From: Curtobacterium sp. TC1
GTDB lineage: Bacteria; Actinomycetota; Actinomycetes; Actinomycetales; Microbacteriaceae
Reading direction: 5' to 3'
DNA length: 64,000 bases
NCBI RefSeq assembly: GCF_019844075.1
Contig: NZ_CP081964.1
Location: 1,116,001-1,180,000, forward strand
Below, piece after piece: positions 8,934 through 18,403 of this stretch (the first letter of the stretch is position 1; each line of letters opens with the position of its first letter). The position numbers were made by a program, and so were the translations under genes. Under the pieces are notes generated by a model that was not told the origin of the DNA, ran no database searches, and saw only the letters and a program-made list of their open reading frames with translations.

Positions 8934-8939
8934 AACCTA
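8934..8939 (-). promoter_or_regulatory. -10 box for aminotransferase gene
   Basis: TAGGTT on the minus strand, giving a leader of about 40 nt that contains GGAGGGA before the ATG at 8885. Confidence 0.4.
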
Positions 8940-8985
8940 GCTGGCCGTCCGACGGCGATCCGGGGACGGACCCACAGCCCACGCA

Positions 8986-8991
8986 TAAGAT
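8986..8991 (+). promoter_or_regulatory. -10 box for htrA-like gene
   Basis: TAAGAT, with a transcript start expected near 8998. The ~79-nt leader contains AAAGGAG about 10 nt before the ATG at 9077. This is one of the few long leaders in the window and could carry stress control. Confidence 0.45.
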
Positions 8992-9076
8992 CGGCAGAGG
9001 ATGCTTCCAGCGTCGCCAGAAGCACCGCTCAGGTGGTTGCGACAGACTGCACGAGCTTGAAAGGAGCACGTCCAGC

Positions 9077-11065
<1,989 letters not shown>

Positions 11066-11079
11066 CGCCACCACGGACA

Positions 11080-11122
11080 GGACGGGAGGCCCGGTGCACG
11101 ACGTGCGCCGGGCCTCCCGTCC
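11080..11122 (+). terminator. Terminator after htrA-like gene (GGGAGGC-type stem)
   Basis: A 15-bp perfect stem, 11080-11094 with 11108-11122, around a 13-nt loop that can itself pair (GCAC/GTGC). There is no T-tract. It carries the GGGAGGC/GCCTCCC core seen in several other intergenic regions here. Confidence 0.8.
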
Positions 11123-11173
11123 GTCTGCGGGTCGCGTCGCGGGCGCACCGCAGGTTCCGGGTTCGGGTCTTGA

Positions 11174-11179
11174 TAGGCT
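11174..11179 (+). promoter_or_regulatory. -10 box of wall-polymer operon
   Basis: TAGGCT upstream of the first GT2 gene, giving a leader of about 63 nt to ATG 11249. No clear -35. Confidence 0.4.
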
Positions 11180-11248
11180 CATGGTCGCTCTGCGGGGCGG
11201 CACCGCCCCGGTGCGTCCCGTGCACCCAGCCAGCACCCCGAGGTACGC

Positions 11249-12292
11249 ATGCAGACAGACGGACAGCCCCTGCCGGGCGTCTCGTACGTGATGCCCGTGC
11301 TCAACGAGGTCACCGAGGTCCGCGCTGCGGTCGCCAGCCTGCTCGACCAGGACTACTCCGGCGTGTTCGAGGTCATCCTCGCGCTCGGCCCCTCGATCGA
11401 CGGCACGAACGAACTCGTCGCCGAGATGAGTGCGGCCGATCCGCGCATCCGGGCGATCGACAACCCGGTCGGGTCCACACCGGCGGGTCTGAACGTCGCG
11501 ATCCGGGCGTCGGTGCACCCCGTCGTGGTCCGTGTCGACGCACACTCGGTCCTGCCCTCGGACTACACGCGCATCGCCGTCCGCACCCTGCTCGAGTCCG
11601 GCGCGGACAACGTCGGCGGCATCATGCGCGCCGAGGGCCGCAGCCCGTTCGAGCGAGCCGTCGCGCTGGCGTACGGCAGCCGCGTCGGGCTCGGCGGGAC
11701 CCCGCACCACGTCGGCGGGACCGCGGGCCCCGCCGAGACGGCGTACCTCGGCGTCTTCCGTCGCGACCGTCTGTTCGAGGTCGGCCTGTTCGACGAGGGC
11801 ATCAAGCGTGGTCAGGACTGGGAGCTCAACCGACGCCTGCGCCAGACCGGCGGCACCGTCTGGTTCACCCCCGAGCTGGTCGTCACCTACCGCCCGCGAC
11901 CGAGCCTGAAGCGTCTGGTGCGGCAGTTCGTCGCGACCGGGTTGTGGCGCGGGGAGCTCGCCCGCCGGTTCCCCGCGAACAACGGCCTGCGGTACTTCGT
12001 GCCACCGGCGATGGTCGCCGCGATGGCCGTCGGGATCCTCGCCGGCATCGTCGGCATCATCGGTGCGGCCCTCGGCAGCCCGGTCGCCTGGGCACTGCTC
12101 GGGTTCGCCGTGCCCGCCGTGTACCTGCTCTTCGTCATCGTCGGGTCGGTCGCCGTCGCGCGTCGATCCGGGGTGGCGACCTTCCTCTGGTTGCTCGTGG
12201 TGCTGCCCTGCATCCACGTGGGTTGGGGGCTCGGTTTCATCATCGGGTTCCTCACCCGCACCTCCGAGTTGACCACCCACACCGGACGGTGA
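11249..12292 (+). CDS. GT2 family glycosyltransferase with C-terminal membrane segments (ExoA-like)
   Basis: 347 aa. The GT-A domain starts at residue ~11 (YVMPVLNE) and contains the nucleotide-sugar/metal motif VDAH (D97-A-H99) and a QDWELN acceptor-site motif (D190, W191). About three hydrophobic helices follow from residue ~250, so it is a membrane-bound transferase acting at the cytoplasmic face. It heads a four-gene plus-strand run (GT2, CDP-alcohol phosphotransferase, GT2, TagF-like) and is separated from the next gene by 5 bp. It probably adds sugars to a wall polymer or its linkage unit. The sugar is not predictable. Confidence 0.88.
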   Translation: MQTDGQPLPGVSYVMPVLNEVTEVRAAVASLLDQDYSGVFEVILALGPSIDGTNELVAEMSAADPRIRAIDNPVGSTPAGLNVAIRASVHPVVVRVDAHSVLPSDYTRIAVRTLLESGADNVGGIMRAEGRSPFERAVALAYGSRVGLGGTPHHVGGTAGPAETAYLGVFRRDRLFEVGLFDEGIKRGQDWELNRRLRQTGGTVWFTPELVVTYRPRPSLKRLVRQFVATGLWRGELARRFPANNGLRYFVPPAMVAAMAVGILAGIVGIIGAALGSPVAWALLGFAVPAVYLLFVIVGSVAVARRSGVATFLWLLVVLPCIHVGWGLGFIIGFLTRTSELTTHTGR

Positions 12293-12297
12293 CCCCC

Positions 12298-13119
12298 ATG
12301 ACCGACCACGCCACCCCCGGCCGCGGATCCGCACGCCCGACGTCGATCGCCGAGCTGCGGGCCGTCGCCCAGCCGGACGAGGTCCGTGCCCGCGCCAACG
12401 CCGAGCACTGGACGGCGTCGCTGTACCTGCGCGACGTCTCGCCGTACCTGACCTGGGTGCTGCTGAAGACCCGCGTCAGTGCGAACCAGGTGACCGGTCT
12501 GATGATCCTGGTCGGGTGGAGCATCGCCGCGGCCCTGCTCATCCCGGGCATCTGGGGCGCAGCGCTCGCCCTGGTGCTCGGGCAGCTGCAGATGCTCGTG
12601 GACTGCTGCGACGGCGAGGTCGCCCGGTGGCGTGGTACCCGGTCGCCCGCCGGGGTGTTCCTGGACAAGGTCGGGCACTACACGACCGAGGGTCTGATCC
12701 CGGTCGCGCTGGGCATCCGTGCCGCCACCTGGCCGATCCACGGCGCCGACTGGATGTGGACGACGATCGGTTGCGCCCTCGGTCTGGTCATCGTGCTGAA
12801 CAAGGCACTCAACGACATGGTGCACGTCGCCCGCGCGAACGCGGGGCTCGACAAGCTCGTCGACCGACGCGACGCCTCGACCGCGCCGTCCGGTCGGAAG
12901 CTCGCCTCGCTGCGCCGCCTGGCCCGGTTCCTGCCGTTCCACCGCCTGTACCACTCGGTGGAGCTGAGCATGCTGGCGTTCCTCTTCGCGCTCATCGGAC
13001 TGGCGATCGGCGACACGCTCGCCAGCCGGATCCTGGTCGGCGCGCTGCTGCCCCTCGCCGTGCTGGCGACCGTCGGGCACTTCCTGGCGATCATCGCGTC
13101 GAAGCGGGTCAAGGCATGA
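12298..13119 (+). CDS. CDP-alcohol phosphatidyltransferase-family protein, last motif Asp replaced by His
   Basis: 273 aa, about six hydrophobic segments. The family signature D-x2-DG-x2-AR-x8-G-x3-D-x3-D is present with exact spacing from D102 (DCCDGEVAR) through D105 and D123, but the final position (127) is His. That residue is the proposed general base in characterised members. The enzyme should transfer a phospho-alcohol from a CDP donor. The neighbouring TagF-like and cytidylyltransferase-like genes suggest a polyol-phosphate used in a wall glycopolymer rather than an ordinary phospholipid. The start is ATG 12298. It overlaps the next gene (ATGA). Confidence 0.85.
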   Translation: MTDHATPGRGSARPTSIAELRAVAQPDEVRARANAEHWTASLYLRDVSPYLTWVLLKTRVSANQVTGLMILVGWSIAAALLIPGIWGAALALVLGQLQMLVDCCDGEVARWRGTRSPAGVFLDKVGHYTTEGLIPVALGIRAATWPIHGADWMWTTIGCALGLVIVLNKALNDMVHVARANAGLDKLVDRRDASTAPSGRKLASLRRLARFLPFHRLYHSVELSMLAFLFALIGLAIGDTLASRILVGALLPLAVLATVGHFLAIIASKRVKA

Positions 13120-14054
13120 CCGACGACGCGGAGACCGCAGACCCGGTGACGCCGGGGACGGTGCGTCGCCACGCGGTCCCACACCGTGCGCGGCCGCGCG
13201 TCGCCGTCGTGAGCCTGTCGCAGGGCACCCGGCCGGAGGACCTCCGCCGCGGACTCGACAGCGTGCTCGCGCAGCAGGGCGTCGAGCTCGACGTGGTCTG
13301 CGTCGGCAACGGCTGGGAGCCGACCGGTCTGCCGGACGGGGTCCGGACGCTGGCGTTGCCGGAGAACCTCGGGATCCCGGCCGGACGGAACGCCGGCGCG
13401 GAGGTCGTCGACGGGGACTACGTGTTCTTCCTGGACGACGACGCCTCGATCCCGTCGGTGACGTTCCTGCAGGACGCCGTCGCCCGGTTCGAGCGCGACC
13501 CCTCGCTCGGACTGCTCCAGCCACGCGTGGTCGACCCGACCGGCGCCGCGAACCCGCGTCGCTGGGTCCCGCGCATCCGCAAGGGTGAGCCGGACCACTC
13601 GTCGCCGGTGTTCTCCGTGTGGGAGGGCGCCGTGGTGCTGCCGATGGACGTCTACCGGGTCGTCGGTGGCTGGGGCGCCGAGTACTTCTACGCCCACGAG
13701 GGCATCGAGCTCGCGTGGCGGGTGTGGGACGCCGGTCGACGTGCCTGGTACGCGGGCGACATGGTCGCCCACCACCCGGCCATCGACCCGGCGCGGCACA
13801 CCGAGTACTACCGCCTGAACGCCCGCAACCGCGTCTGGCTGGCCCGACGGAACCTGCCGGCGCCGCTCCGGCCGCTGTACGTCGGCTCGTGGGCCGCGAT
13901 CCAGGTCGCACGCTGGTGGCGGCACCCGCGACGCCTGGGGACGTGGTTCGCCGGGATCCGCGAGGGATGGGCCACCGACTGCGGACCGACCCGGCCGATG
14001 AGCTGGCTGACGGTCGCACGGATGACCATCGCCGGCCGCCCGCCGGTCGTGTGA
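13116..14054 (+). CDS. GT2 family glycosyltransferase
   Basis: 312 aa. The GT-A core runs from about residue 27 (VAVVSLSQ) to 230. It carries the LDDDA motif at D107-D109 for metal and nucleotide-sugar binding, a GIPAGRNAG motif typical of rhamnosyl/galactofuranosyl-type GT2 enzymes, and an EGIELAWR acceptor motif. There is no strong membrane helix, so it is probably peripheral. It starts at an ATG sharing four bases with the stop of the CDP-alcohol phosphotransferase gene, implying coupled translation. It probably elongates or decorates the same polymer. Donor specificity is unknown. Confidence 0.87.
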   Translation: MTDDAETADPVTPGTVRRHAVPHRARPRVAVVSLSQGTRPEDLRRGLDSVLAQQGVELDVVCVGNGWEPTGLPDGVRTLALPENLGIPAGRNAGAEVVDGDYVFFLDDDASIPSVTFLQDAVARFERDPSLGLLQPRVVDPTGAANPRRWVPRIRKGEPDHSSPVFSVWEGAVVLPMDVYRVVGGWGAEYFYAHEGIELAWRVWDAGRRAWYAGDMVAHHPAIDPARHTEYYRLNARNRVWLARRNLPAPLRPLYVGSWAAIQVARWWRHPRRLGTWFAGIREGWATDCGPTRPMSWLTVARMTIAGRPPVV

Positions 14055-14102
14055 CCACCCCGACCCACACCGCCACCGCCACCGCAGAACGGGAGACAGA
14101 GC

Positions 14103-15335
14103 ATGCCGATCACCAGTGACCTGCGGACCGCAGTGCGCCTGGCCCAGCGGCTGCTCGCCTCGCGCCGGAGCCGCCGCGAACTCGCGCGTCGTCTGCCCTC
14201 GGTCGCGGTGCCGGCACCCGGCACGATCGAGATCGCGGTGTACTTCGCCGACGGCCCCGTGAACATGTACCAGGTGCGCCAGTGGTACGCACCGCTGGCC
14301 GAACTGGCGAAGACCCACCCGGTCGCGATCATCGCGCGCAGCCCCGGCACGATGACGACGCTGATCGACGAGTCGCCCGTCCCCGCCGTGTACGCCCGCC
14401 AGGTCGTCGACCTGGAGCACTTCGTCGAGACGCAGGCGCCGAAGGTGGTGCTGTACGTCAACCAGAACGCCCGCAACTTCCAGATGATGCGGTACGGGCG
14501 CATGTGGCACGTCTTCGTCAACCACGGCGAGAGCGACAAGATGTACATGACGACGAACCAGTTCAAGGCGTACGACTACGCGTTGATCGCGGGTGACGCC
14601 GCGCGCGGTCGGCTCGCCGAGGCCCTGTGGGACTACGACCTCGACGCCAGGACCATCGCGATCGGTCGTCCCCAGGCCGACCACTTCGCCGGCGCTGCCC
14701 CCTACCCCGACGACGACCGCACCGTCGTGCTGTACGCGCCGACGTGGGAGGGCGACCGGGGCGCCGCTGCCTACGGGTCGATCGCGTCCCACGGCACCAC
14801 CATCGCCGAGCAGGTGCTCGCATCGCCCCGGCACCGCCTGGTGTACCGACCCCACCCGCGGAGCGGCGTGCTCGAGCCGACCTACCGCGCGGCGCACGAG
14901 CGGATCGTCGCGGCGATCGCGGCGGCGAACACGGCCGACCCGTCCGCCCACCACGTCCACGACACCGGCGGGGAACTCGGCTGGCAGCTGGCGGACGCCG
15001 ACGTGGCGATCACCGACATCAGCGCGATGATCTACGACCGACTGGCGGTCGGCAAGCCGCTCATCGTGACCCGGCCGGTGTCGCCCGAGGCCGACGTCGA
15101 CGAGCGCGGGTACCTGAGCGATGCGAACTGGTTGACCGCGGCCGATGCGTCGTCGGTGCTCGCACGGATCGACGCGGCCCTGGGCGACGCCGCCGAGCTC
15201 GCCAAGCTGCAGCACTGGGTGGCGCAGTACTTCGGCGACACCACGCCCGGCGCCGCGACGGCCCGGTTCCACGCCGCCGTCGAGTGGTTGCTCGAGCGCT
15301 GGCGCACCGTCGCCGCCGAGCGTGGGGAGCGCTGA
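14103..15335 (+). CDS. CDP-glycerol glycerophosphotransferase-family protein (TagB/TagF-like)
   Basis: 410 aa, matching the catalytic half of teichoic acid polymerases. The two His motifs of the family are visible: H141 in VNHGESDK and H251 in RPHPRSG. Near the C-terminus lies the TDISAMIYD loop, counterpart of the DxSS nucleotide-phosphate site. It should transfer a polyol-phosphate from a CDP donor to the polymer at the inner membrane face. GGGAGA precedes the ATG. It is the last plus-strand gene of the locus and faces the exporter operon on the minus strand. Confidence 0.88.
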   Translation: MPITSDLRTAVRLAQRLLASRRSRRELARRLPSVAVPAPGTIEIAVYFADGPVNMYQVRQWYAPLAELAKTHPVAIIARSPGTMTTLIDESPVPAVYARQVVDLEHFVETQAPKVVLYVNQNARNFQMMRYGRMWHVFVNHGESDKMYMTTNQFKAYDYALIAGDAARGRLAEALWDYDLDARTIAIGRPQADHFAGAAPYPDDDRTVVLYAPTWEGDRGAAAYGSIASHGTTIAEQVLASPRHRLVYRPHPRSGVLEPTYRAAHERIVAAIAAANTADPSAHHVHDTGGELGWQLADADVAITDISAMIYDRLAVGKPLIVTRPVSPEADVDERGYLSDANWLTAADASSVLARIDAALGDAAELAKLQHWVAQYFGDTTPGAATARFHAAVEWLLERWRTVAAERGER

Positions 15336-15352
15336 CCCCCGTCTCGACGTGG

Positions 15353-15655
15353 TCACGGGTGCAGGCCGGGGCCGACGAGTGACATCCGCCAGAGGTACTC
15401 GGACCGGTCCGGGCGTCGCCAGCGGACGATGACGACGCCGGTGTCCTGCGGATCGGCGCCGAAGACGGCGACGGACAGGTGTCGACCGGGCTCGAGCCGG
15501 CGGACCGCCAGTGGTGGGCTGTAGCCGGTGCCCAGGTGCGTGAGGGTGAGTCCGTCGACCGGTTCGTCCCCGGTGTTGACGAGGTCGTAGCGGCGCGGGG
15601 CCTGCGAGCGGTCGATGGTGAACGGGACGGCGTACGCGGGTGCTGGGTGGTGCAT
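15353..15655 (-). CDS. Small hypothetical protein
   Basis: 100 aa. I do not recognise the family. The sequence reads as a small beta-rich domain (FTIDRSQAPRRYDLVNTGDEPVDGL, split by an NTGDE turn), similar in feel to immunoglobulin-like or DUF11-type modules. There is no signal peptide or transmembrane segment. It sits between the TagF-like gene (convergent, 17 bp away) and the ABC exporter operon (same strand, 115 bp downstream of it). Codon use is the host's. The start ATG at 15655 is the first in frame. No function is proposed. Confidence 0.6.
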   Translation of the reverse strand: MHHPAPAYAVPFTIDRSQAPRRYDLVNTGDEPVDGLTLTHLGTGYSPPLAVRRLEPGRHLSVAVFGADPQDTGVVIVRWRRPDRSEYLWRMSLVGPGLHP

Positions 15656-15770
15656 GGGGGGAACGGTAGGGGGAGGGTCCGACGGTGGGGCCCTGGTGTG
15701 GCGCGCGGGTCCCGTCGCTGTGGAGGGGGAGCGTGGTGCCCGGGTTGTGGAGGGGGAGTGCCCCAGCCGT

Positions 15771-16541
15771 TCAGACGCCGTAGTCGGCCGAGTACTGCGC
15801 GAGAGCTTCCTCGATGGTGCCGTCGAGCTGCAGCCGGCCCTTGTCGAGGTACAGGCCGCGGTCGCAGAAGCGGCGCAGGTCCTTGTCGCTGTGGGACACG
15901 AAGAACAGCGTCCGGCCGCCGGCCAGGAGCTCCTCGATCCGCTTGTAGCACTTCTCGCGGAAGGCCTTGTCGCCGACGGCGAGGACCTCGTCCACCAGGA
16001 TGACGGGTTCGTCGAGCCGTGAGATGACCGCGAAGGCGATGCGCACCTTCATGCCGCTCGACAGGTGCTTGTACGGGGTGTCGACGAAGTCCGCGATCTC
16101 GGCGAACGCGATGATCTCGTCGAAGGCGGCACGGATCTCGGCACGCGACATGCCGTGCAGGCCGGCGGTGAGGTAGACGTTGTCGCGGACGGACAGGTCG
16201 CCGACGAAGCCGCCGGTGATCTCGATGAGCGGTGCGACACCGGCGCCGACGTCGACCCGTCCCTCATCCGGCAGCATCACCTGGGCCACGAGCTTCAGGA
16301 GCGTGGACTTGCCCTGACCGTTCCGCCCGACGACGCCGATCGCCTCGCCGGGGCGGACGTCGAACGACACGTTGCGGAGGGCCCAGAACTCGTCGGCGCG
16401 CTTGCGGCGCCCTCGTCCGGCGAAGAGGTCCTTGAAGTTGCGGCTCGCCCGCCGGTTGCGCTTGAAGCAGATGCCGGCGTCGCGCACGGAGATCACCGGG
16501 GCGACGGTCTCGGTGCGTCGGGTCTGGTCGGTGGCGGTCAT
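15771..16541 (-). CDS. Polysaccharide/teichoic acid ABC exporter, ATP-binding protein (TagH/Wzt-like)
   Basis: 256 aa. Walker A GRNGQGKST (K78), signature LSSGMKVRIAFA and Walker B ILVDEVLAVGD are all present, and the order and spacing match the Wzt/TagH group. It ends shortly after the nucleotide-binding domain, so the C-terminal substrate-recognition domain of long Wzt proteins is absent. Its ATG overlaps the stop of the permease gene as TGATG. It powers flipping of the undecaprenyl-linked polymer made by the adjacent transferases (inferred from family and location). Confidence 0.92.
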   Translation of the reverse strand: MTATDQTRRTETVAPVISVRDAGICFKRNRRASRNFKDLFAGRGRRKRADEFWALRNVSFDVRPGEAIGVVGRNGQGKSTLLKLVAQVMLPDEGRVDVGAGVAPLIEITGGFVGDLSVRDNVYLTAGLHGMSRAEIRAAFDEIIAFAEIADFVDTPYKHLSSGMKVRIAFAVISRLDEPVILVDEVLAVGDKAFREKCYKRIEELLAGGRTLFFVSHSDKDLRRFCDRGLYLDKGRLQLDGTIEEALAQYSADYGV

Positions 16542-17365
16542 CACAGCTCCTTCAGCACGCGGTGCTCGCTCCGGCGGAAGACCGCGAAGCCGATCACGAG
16601 GACGATGCCCGTGATGACCACCGATGCGCCGACCTCGAACCAGTCGAGCTGGCTCGGGAAGAACGCCGCCCGGTACATCCCGAAGACGCCGGTGAGCGGG
16701 TTGACCGCGGCGATGGGGCGCAGGGCGTCGGGCAGCGCGTGCGTGCCGTAGATGATCGGCGATGCGTAGAACAGGAACCGCAGGACGAGCTTGGTCGCGC
16801 GCTCGAGGTCGCGGAAGAAGACGACGAGCGGTGCGACGATCAGGCCGAGGCCGTACACGAGCGCGCACTGCAGCACGATCGCCACCGGGAAGAAGACGAC
16901 CTGCCAGTGCAGGTGCGCACCGGTCGCGATCGCGAACGCGGCCAGCACGGGCAGGCTCAGCAGGAACTCGATGCCCTTCGATGCGTCGATCCGCGCGACC
17001 CAGATGGTGCGGGGGATCGTCGTCGAGCGGATGAGCTTCGACTCCTTGATGAACGCCCGCGTGGAGTCCGAGACGCCGCCCGTGAACCACATCCACGGCA
17101 GCAGCGCGGAGAGCAGGAAGACGATGTACGGGTCTTCGCCGACGGAACCGCGGTGGAACACCTGGGTGAAGACGAACCAGTAGATCGCCGACATCACGAG
17201 CGGGTCGAGGATCGACCAGACGTAGCCGAGCGCCGAGGTCGAGTACCGCACCCGCAGGTCGCGGACGGTCAGCAACCAGAGCGCATGACGATACCGCCGA
17301 CCGGCGCTCCGGGTCGCCGCTGGTGCGGCAGCCGCGGGCACGGTCGGCGCGCTCGCTGTGGTCAC
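16541..17365 (-). CDS. ABC-2 type permease of polysaccharide/teichoic acid exporter (TagG/Wzm-like)
   Basis: 274 aa with about six transmembrane helices from residue ~55. The amphipathic N-terminal entry (RYRHALWLLTVRDLRVRYSTS, broken here for length) and the YVWSILDPL motif are typical of Wzm/TagG. It forms the membrane half of the exporter with the downstream ATPase (TGATG overlap) and lies 44 bp after the cytidylyltransferase-like gene. GAAGGGAAACC upstream of the start provides the ribosome site. Confidence 0.92.
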   Translation of the reverse strand: MTTASAPTVPAAAAPAATRSAGRRYRHALWLLTVRDLRVRYSTSALGYVWSILDPLVMSAIYWFVFTQVFHRGSVGEDPYIVFLLSALLPWMWFTGGVSDSTRAFIKESKLIRSTTIPRTIWVARIDASKGIEFLLSLPVLAAFAIATGAHLHWQVVFFPVAIVLQCALVYGLGLIVAPLVVFFRDLERATKLVLRFLFYASPIIYGTHALPDALRPIAAVNPLTGVFGMYRAAFFPSQLDWFEVGASVVITGIVLVIGFAVFRRSEHRVLKEL

Positions 17366-17409
17366 GGTTTCCCTTCGGGCGGAACCGCCGAAGGGGTCCT
17401 GACGGAGGT

Positions 17410-18105
17410 TCAGGCGAACAGGTTGTTCGCGCGCTCGAGGTCCTCGGCGAAGTCGATCTCGACCGCGTACAGGTCGGAGATGTCGATCGGGGACCAGCGT
17501 AGCCCGTCCTCGGCGATGGCAGCCTCGATGCCGCCCTCGAAGTACTCCTGGTCGTCGACGCGCCCGAGCTGGCGGATGAGGGCCTGCTTGTCGTTCGCCG
17601 AGACGTAGTTGATGCCGACGGCTTCGCCGAGCCCACCGACGACCTGCTTGGAGAGCTTGTGGATGAAGCCCTCGGCGTCGACGGTGTACTTGACCTCTTC
17701 GTCGGAGACCTTGTCGGTGTTGACGCTGACGAACGAGTGGTCCTCGTCGATCATGTCCGCAGCACGGACGAGCGCCATCGGGTCGAAGACCACGTCGCCG
17801 TTCATCCAGAGGACACCGCTCTTGCCGGTCGCCTTGAGGGCGCGGAGCAGGCTCTTCGAGGTGTTGGTGGAGTCGTAGGACTCGTTGTAGACGAAGGACG
17901 CGTCGGGGAAGGCCTCGACGATGTGCTCCGACTTGTAGCCGACGACGATCGTCACGCGGGCGCTCGAACCGAACGCGGCGCGGATGTTGTCGAACTGCTG
18001 CTGCATGATGGTGCGGCCGTCACTGAGCTCCGTGAGCGGCTTCGGCAGGCTGCGGCCGAGACGGCTCCCCATCCCCGCTGCGAGGATCACGATCTGCGTG
18101 GTCAT
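17410..18105 (-). CDS. NTP-transferase (phosphocholine/sugar cytidylyltransferase-like)
   Basis: 231 aa. The N-terminal LAAGMGSRLGR-x3-PKPL is the nucleotidyltransferase signature; MNGDVVF and VEIDFAEDLERA complete the fold. The YDSTNTSKSL stretch resembles the LicC-type phosphocholine cytidylyltransferases. It probably makes the CDP- or NDP-activated head group used by the CDP-alcohol phosphotransferase and TagF-like enzyme (inference). The start is ATG 18105 with AGAAGGGA upstream. It is first gene of the minus-strand exporter operon. Confidence 0.82.
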   Translation of the reverse strand: MTTQIVILAAGMGSRLGRSLPKPLTELSDGRTIMQQQFDNIRAAFGSSARVTIVVGYKSEHIVEAFPDASFVYNESYDSTNTSKSLLRALKATGKSGVLWMNGDVVFDPMALVRAADMIDEDHSFVSVNTDKVSDEEVKYTVDAEGFIHKLSKQVVGGLGEAVGINYVSANDKQALIRQLGRVDDQEYFEGGIEAAIAEDGLRWSPIDISDLYAVEIDFAEDLERANNLFA

Positions 18106-18391
18106 GCTGGTCCCTTCTGGTGTCCGCCCGCGCGCCCTGGGGCACGGGCGGGCCTCGTCGAGTCTGCTCGCGGAACGTCCGAGTTCGCCGAGAACCAGAC
18201 GCCGCGGACCCGTCGGGCCTGCCGCTGTGCGGTGTCGGAGAGCCCGCCGGAGCAGGTTTCCAAGTGGTGAACACTCCTTCGTGCCCTGGTGAATGATACG
18301 GAAACACCCGCTCAAGGGGTAGGTCAGCGGCGCTTCGTACTCATTTCGTGACACTGGAGCAGGCGGTTCCCCGCTGTCCGGAGAGCGTTGG
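18106..18391. other. Divergent intergenic region, no gene seen
   Basis: Between the cytidylyltransferase-like gene (minus) and the ABC ATPase gene (plus). It is more A+T-rich around 18250-18350. TATCAT on the minus strand (18294-18299) is a possible -10 for the exporter operon, with a leader of about 180 nt. An open 95-codon minus frame here has no ribosome site and no recognisable protein, so I do not call it. Confidence 0.5.
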
Positions 18392-18397
18392 TACGGT
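18392..18397 (+). promoter_or_regulatory. -10 box of leaderless ABC ATPase gene
   Basis: TACGGT, 6 nt before ATG 18404. It supports the long N-terminal extension of the protein. Confidence 0.55.
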
Positions 18398-18403
18398 TGG
18401 GCG

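Noticed and set aside
18020..18307. 95-codon minus frame ahead of the cytidylyltransferase-like gene
   Set aside because: No ribosome site, no recognisable protein and partial overlap with the real gene; more likely a leader region.
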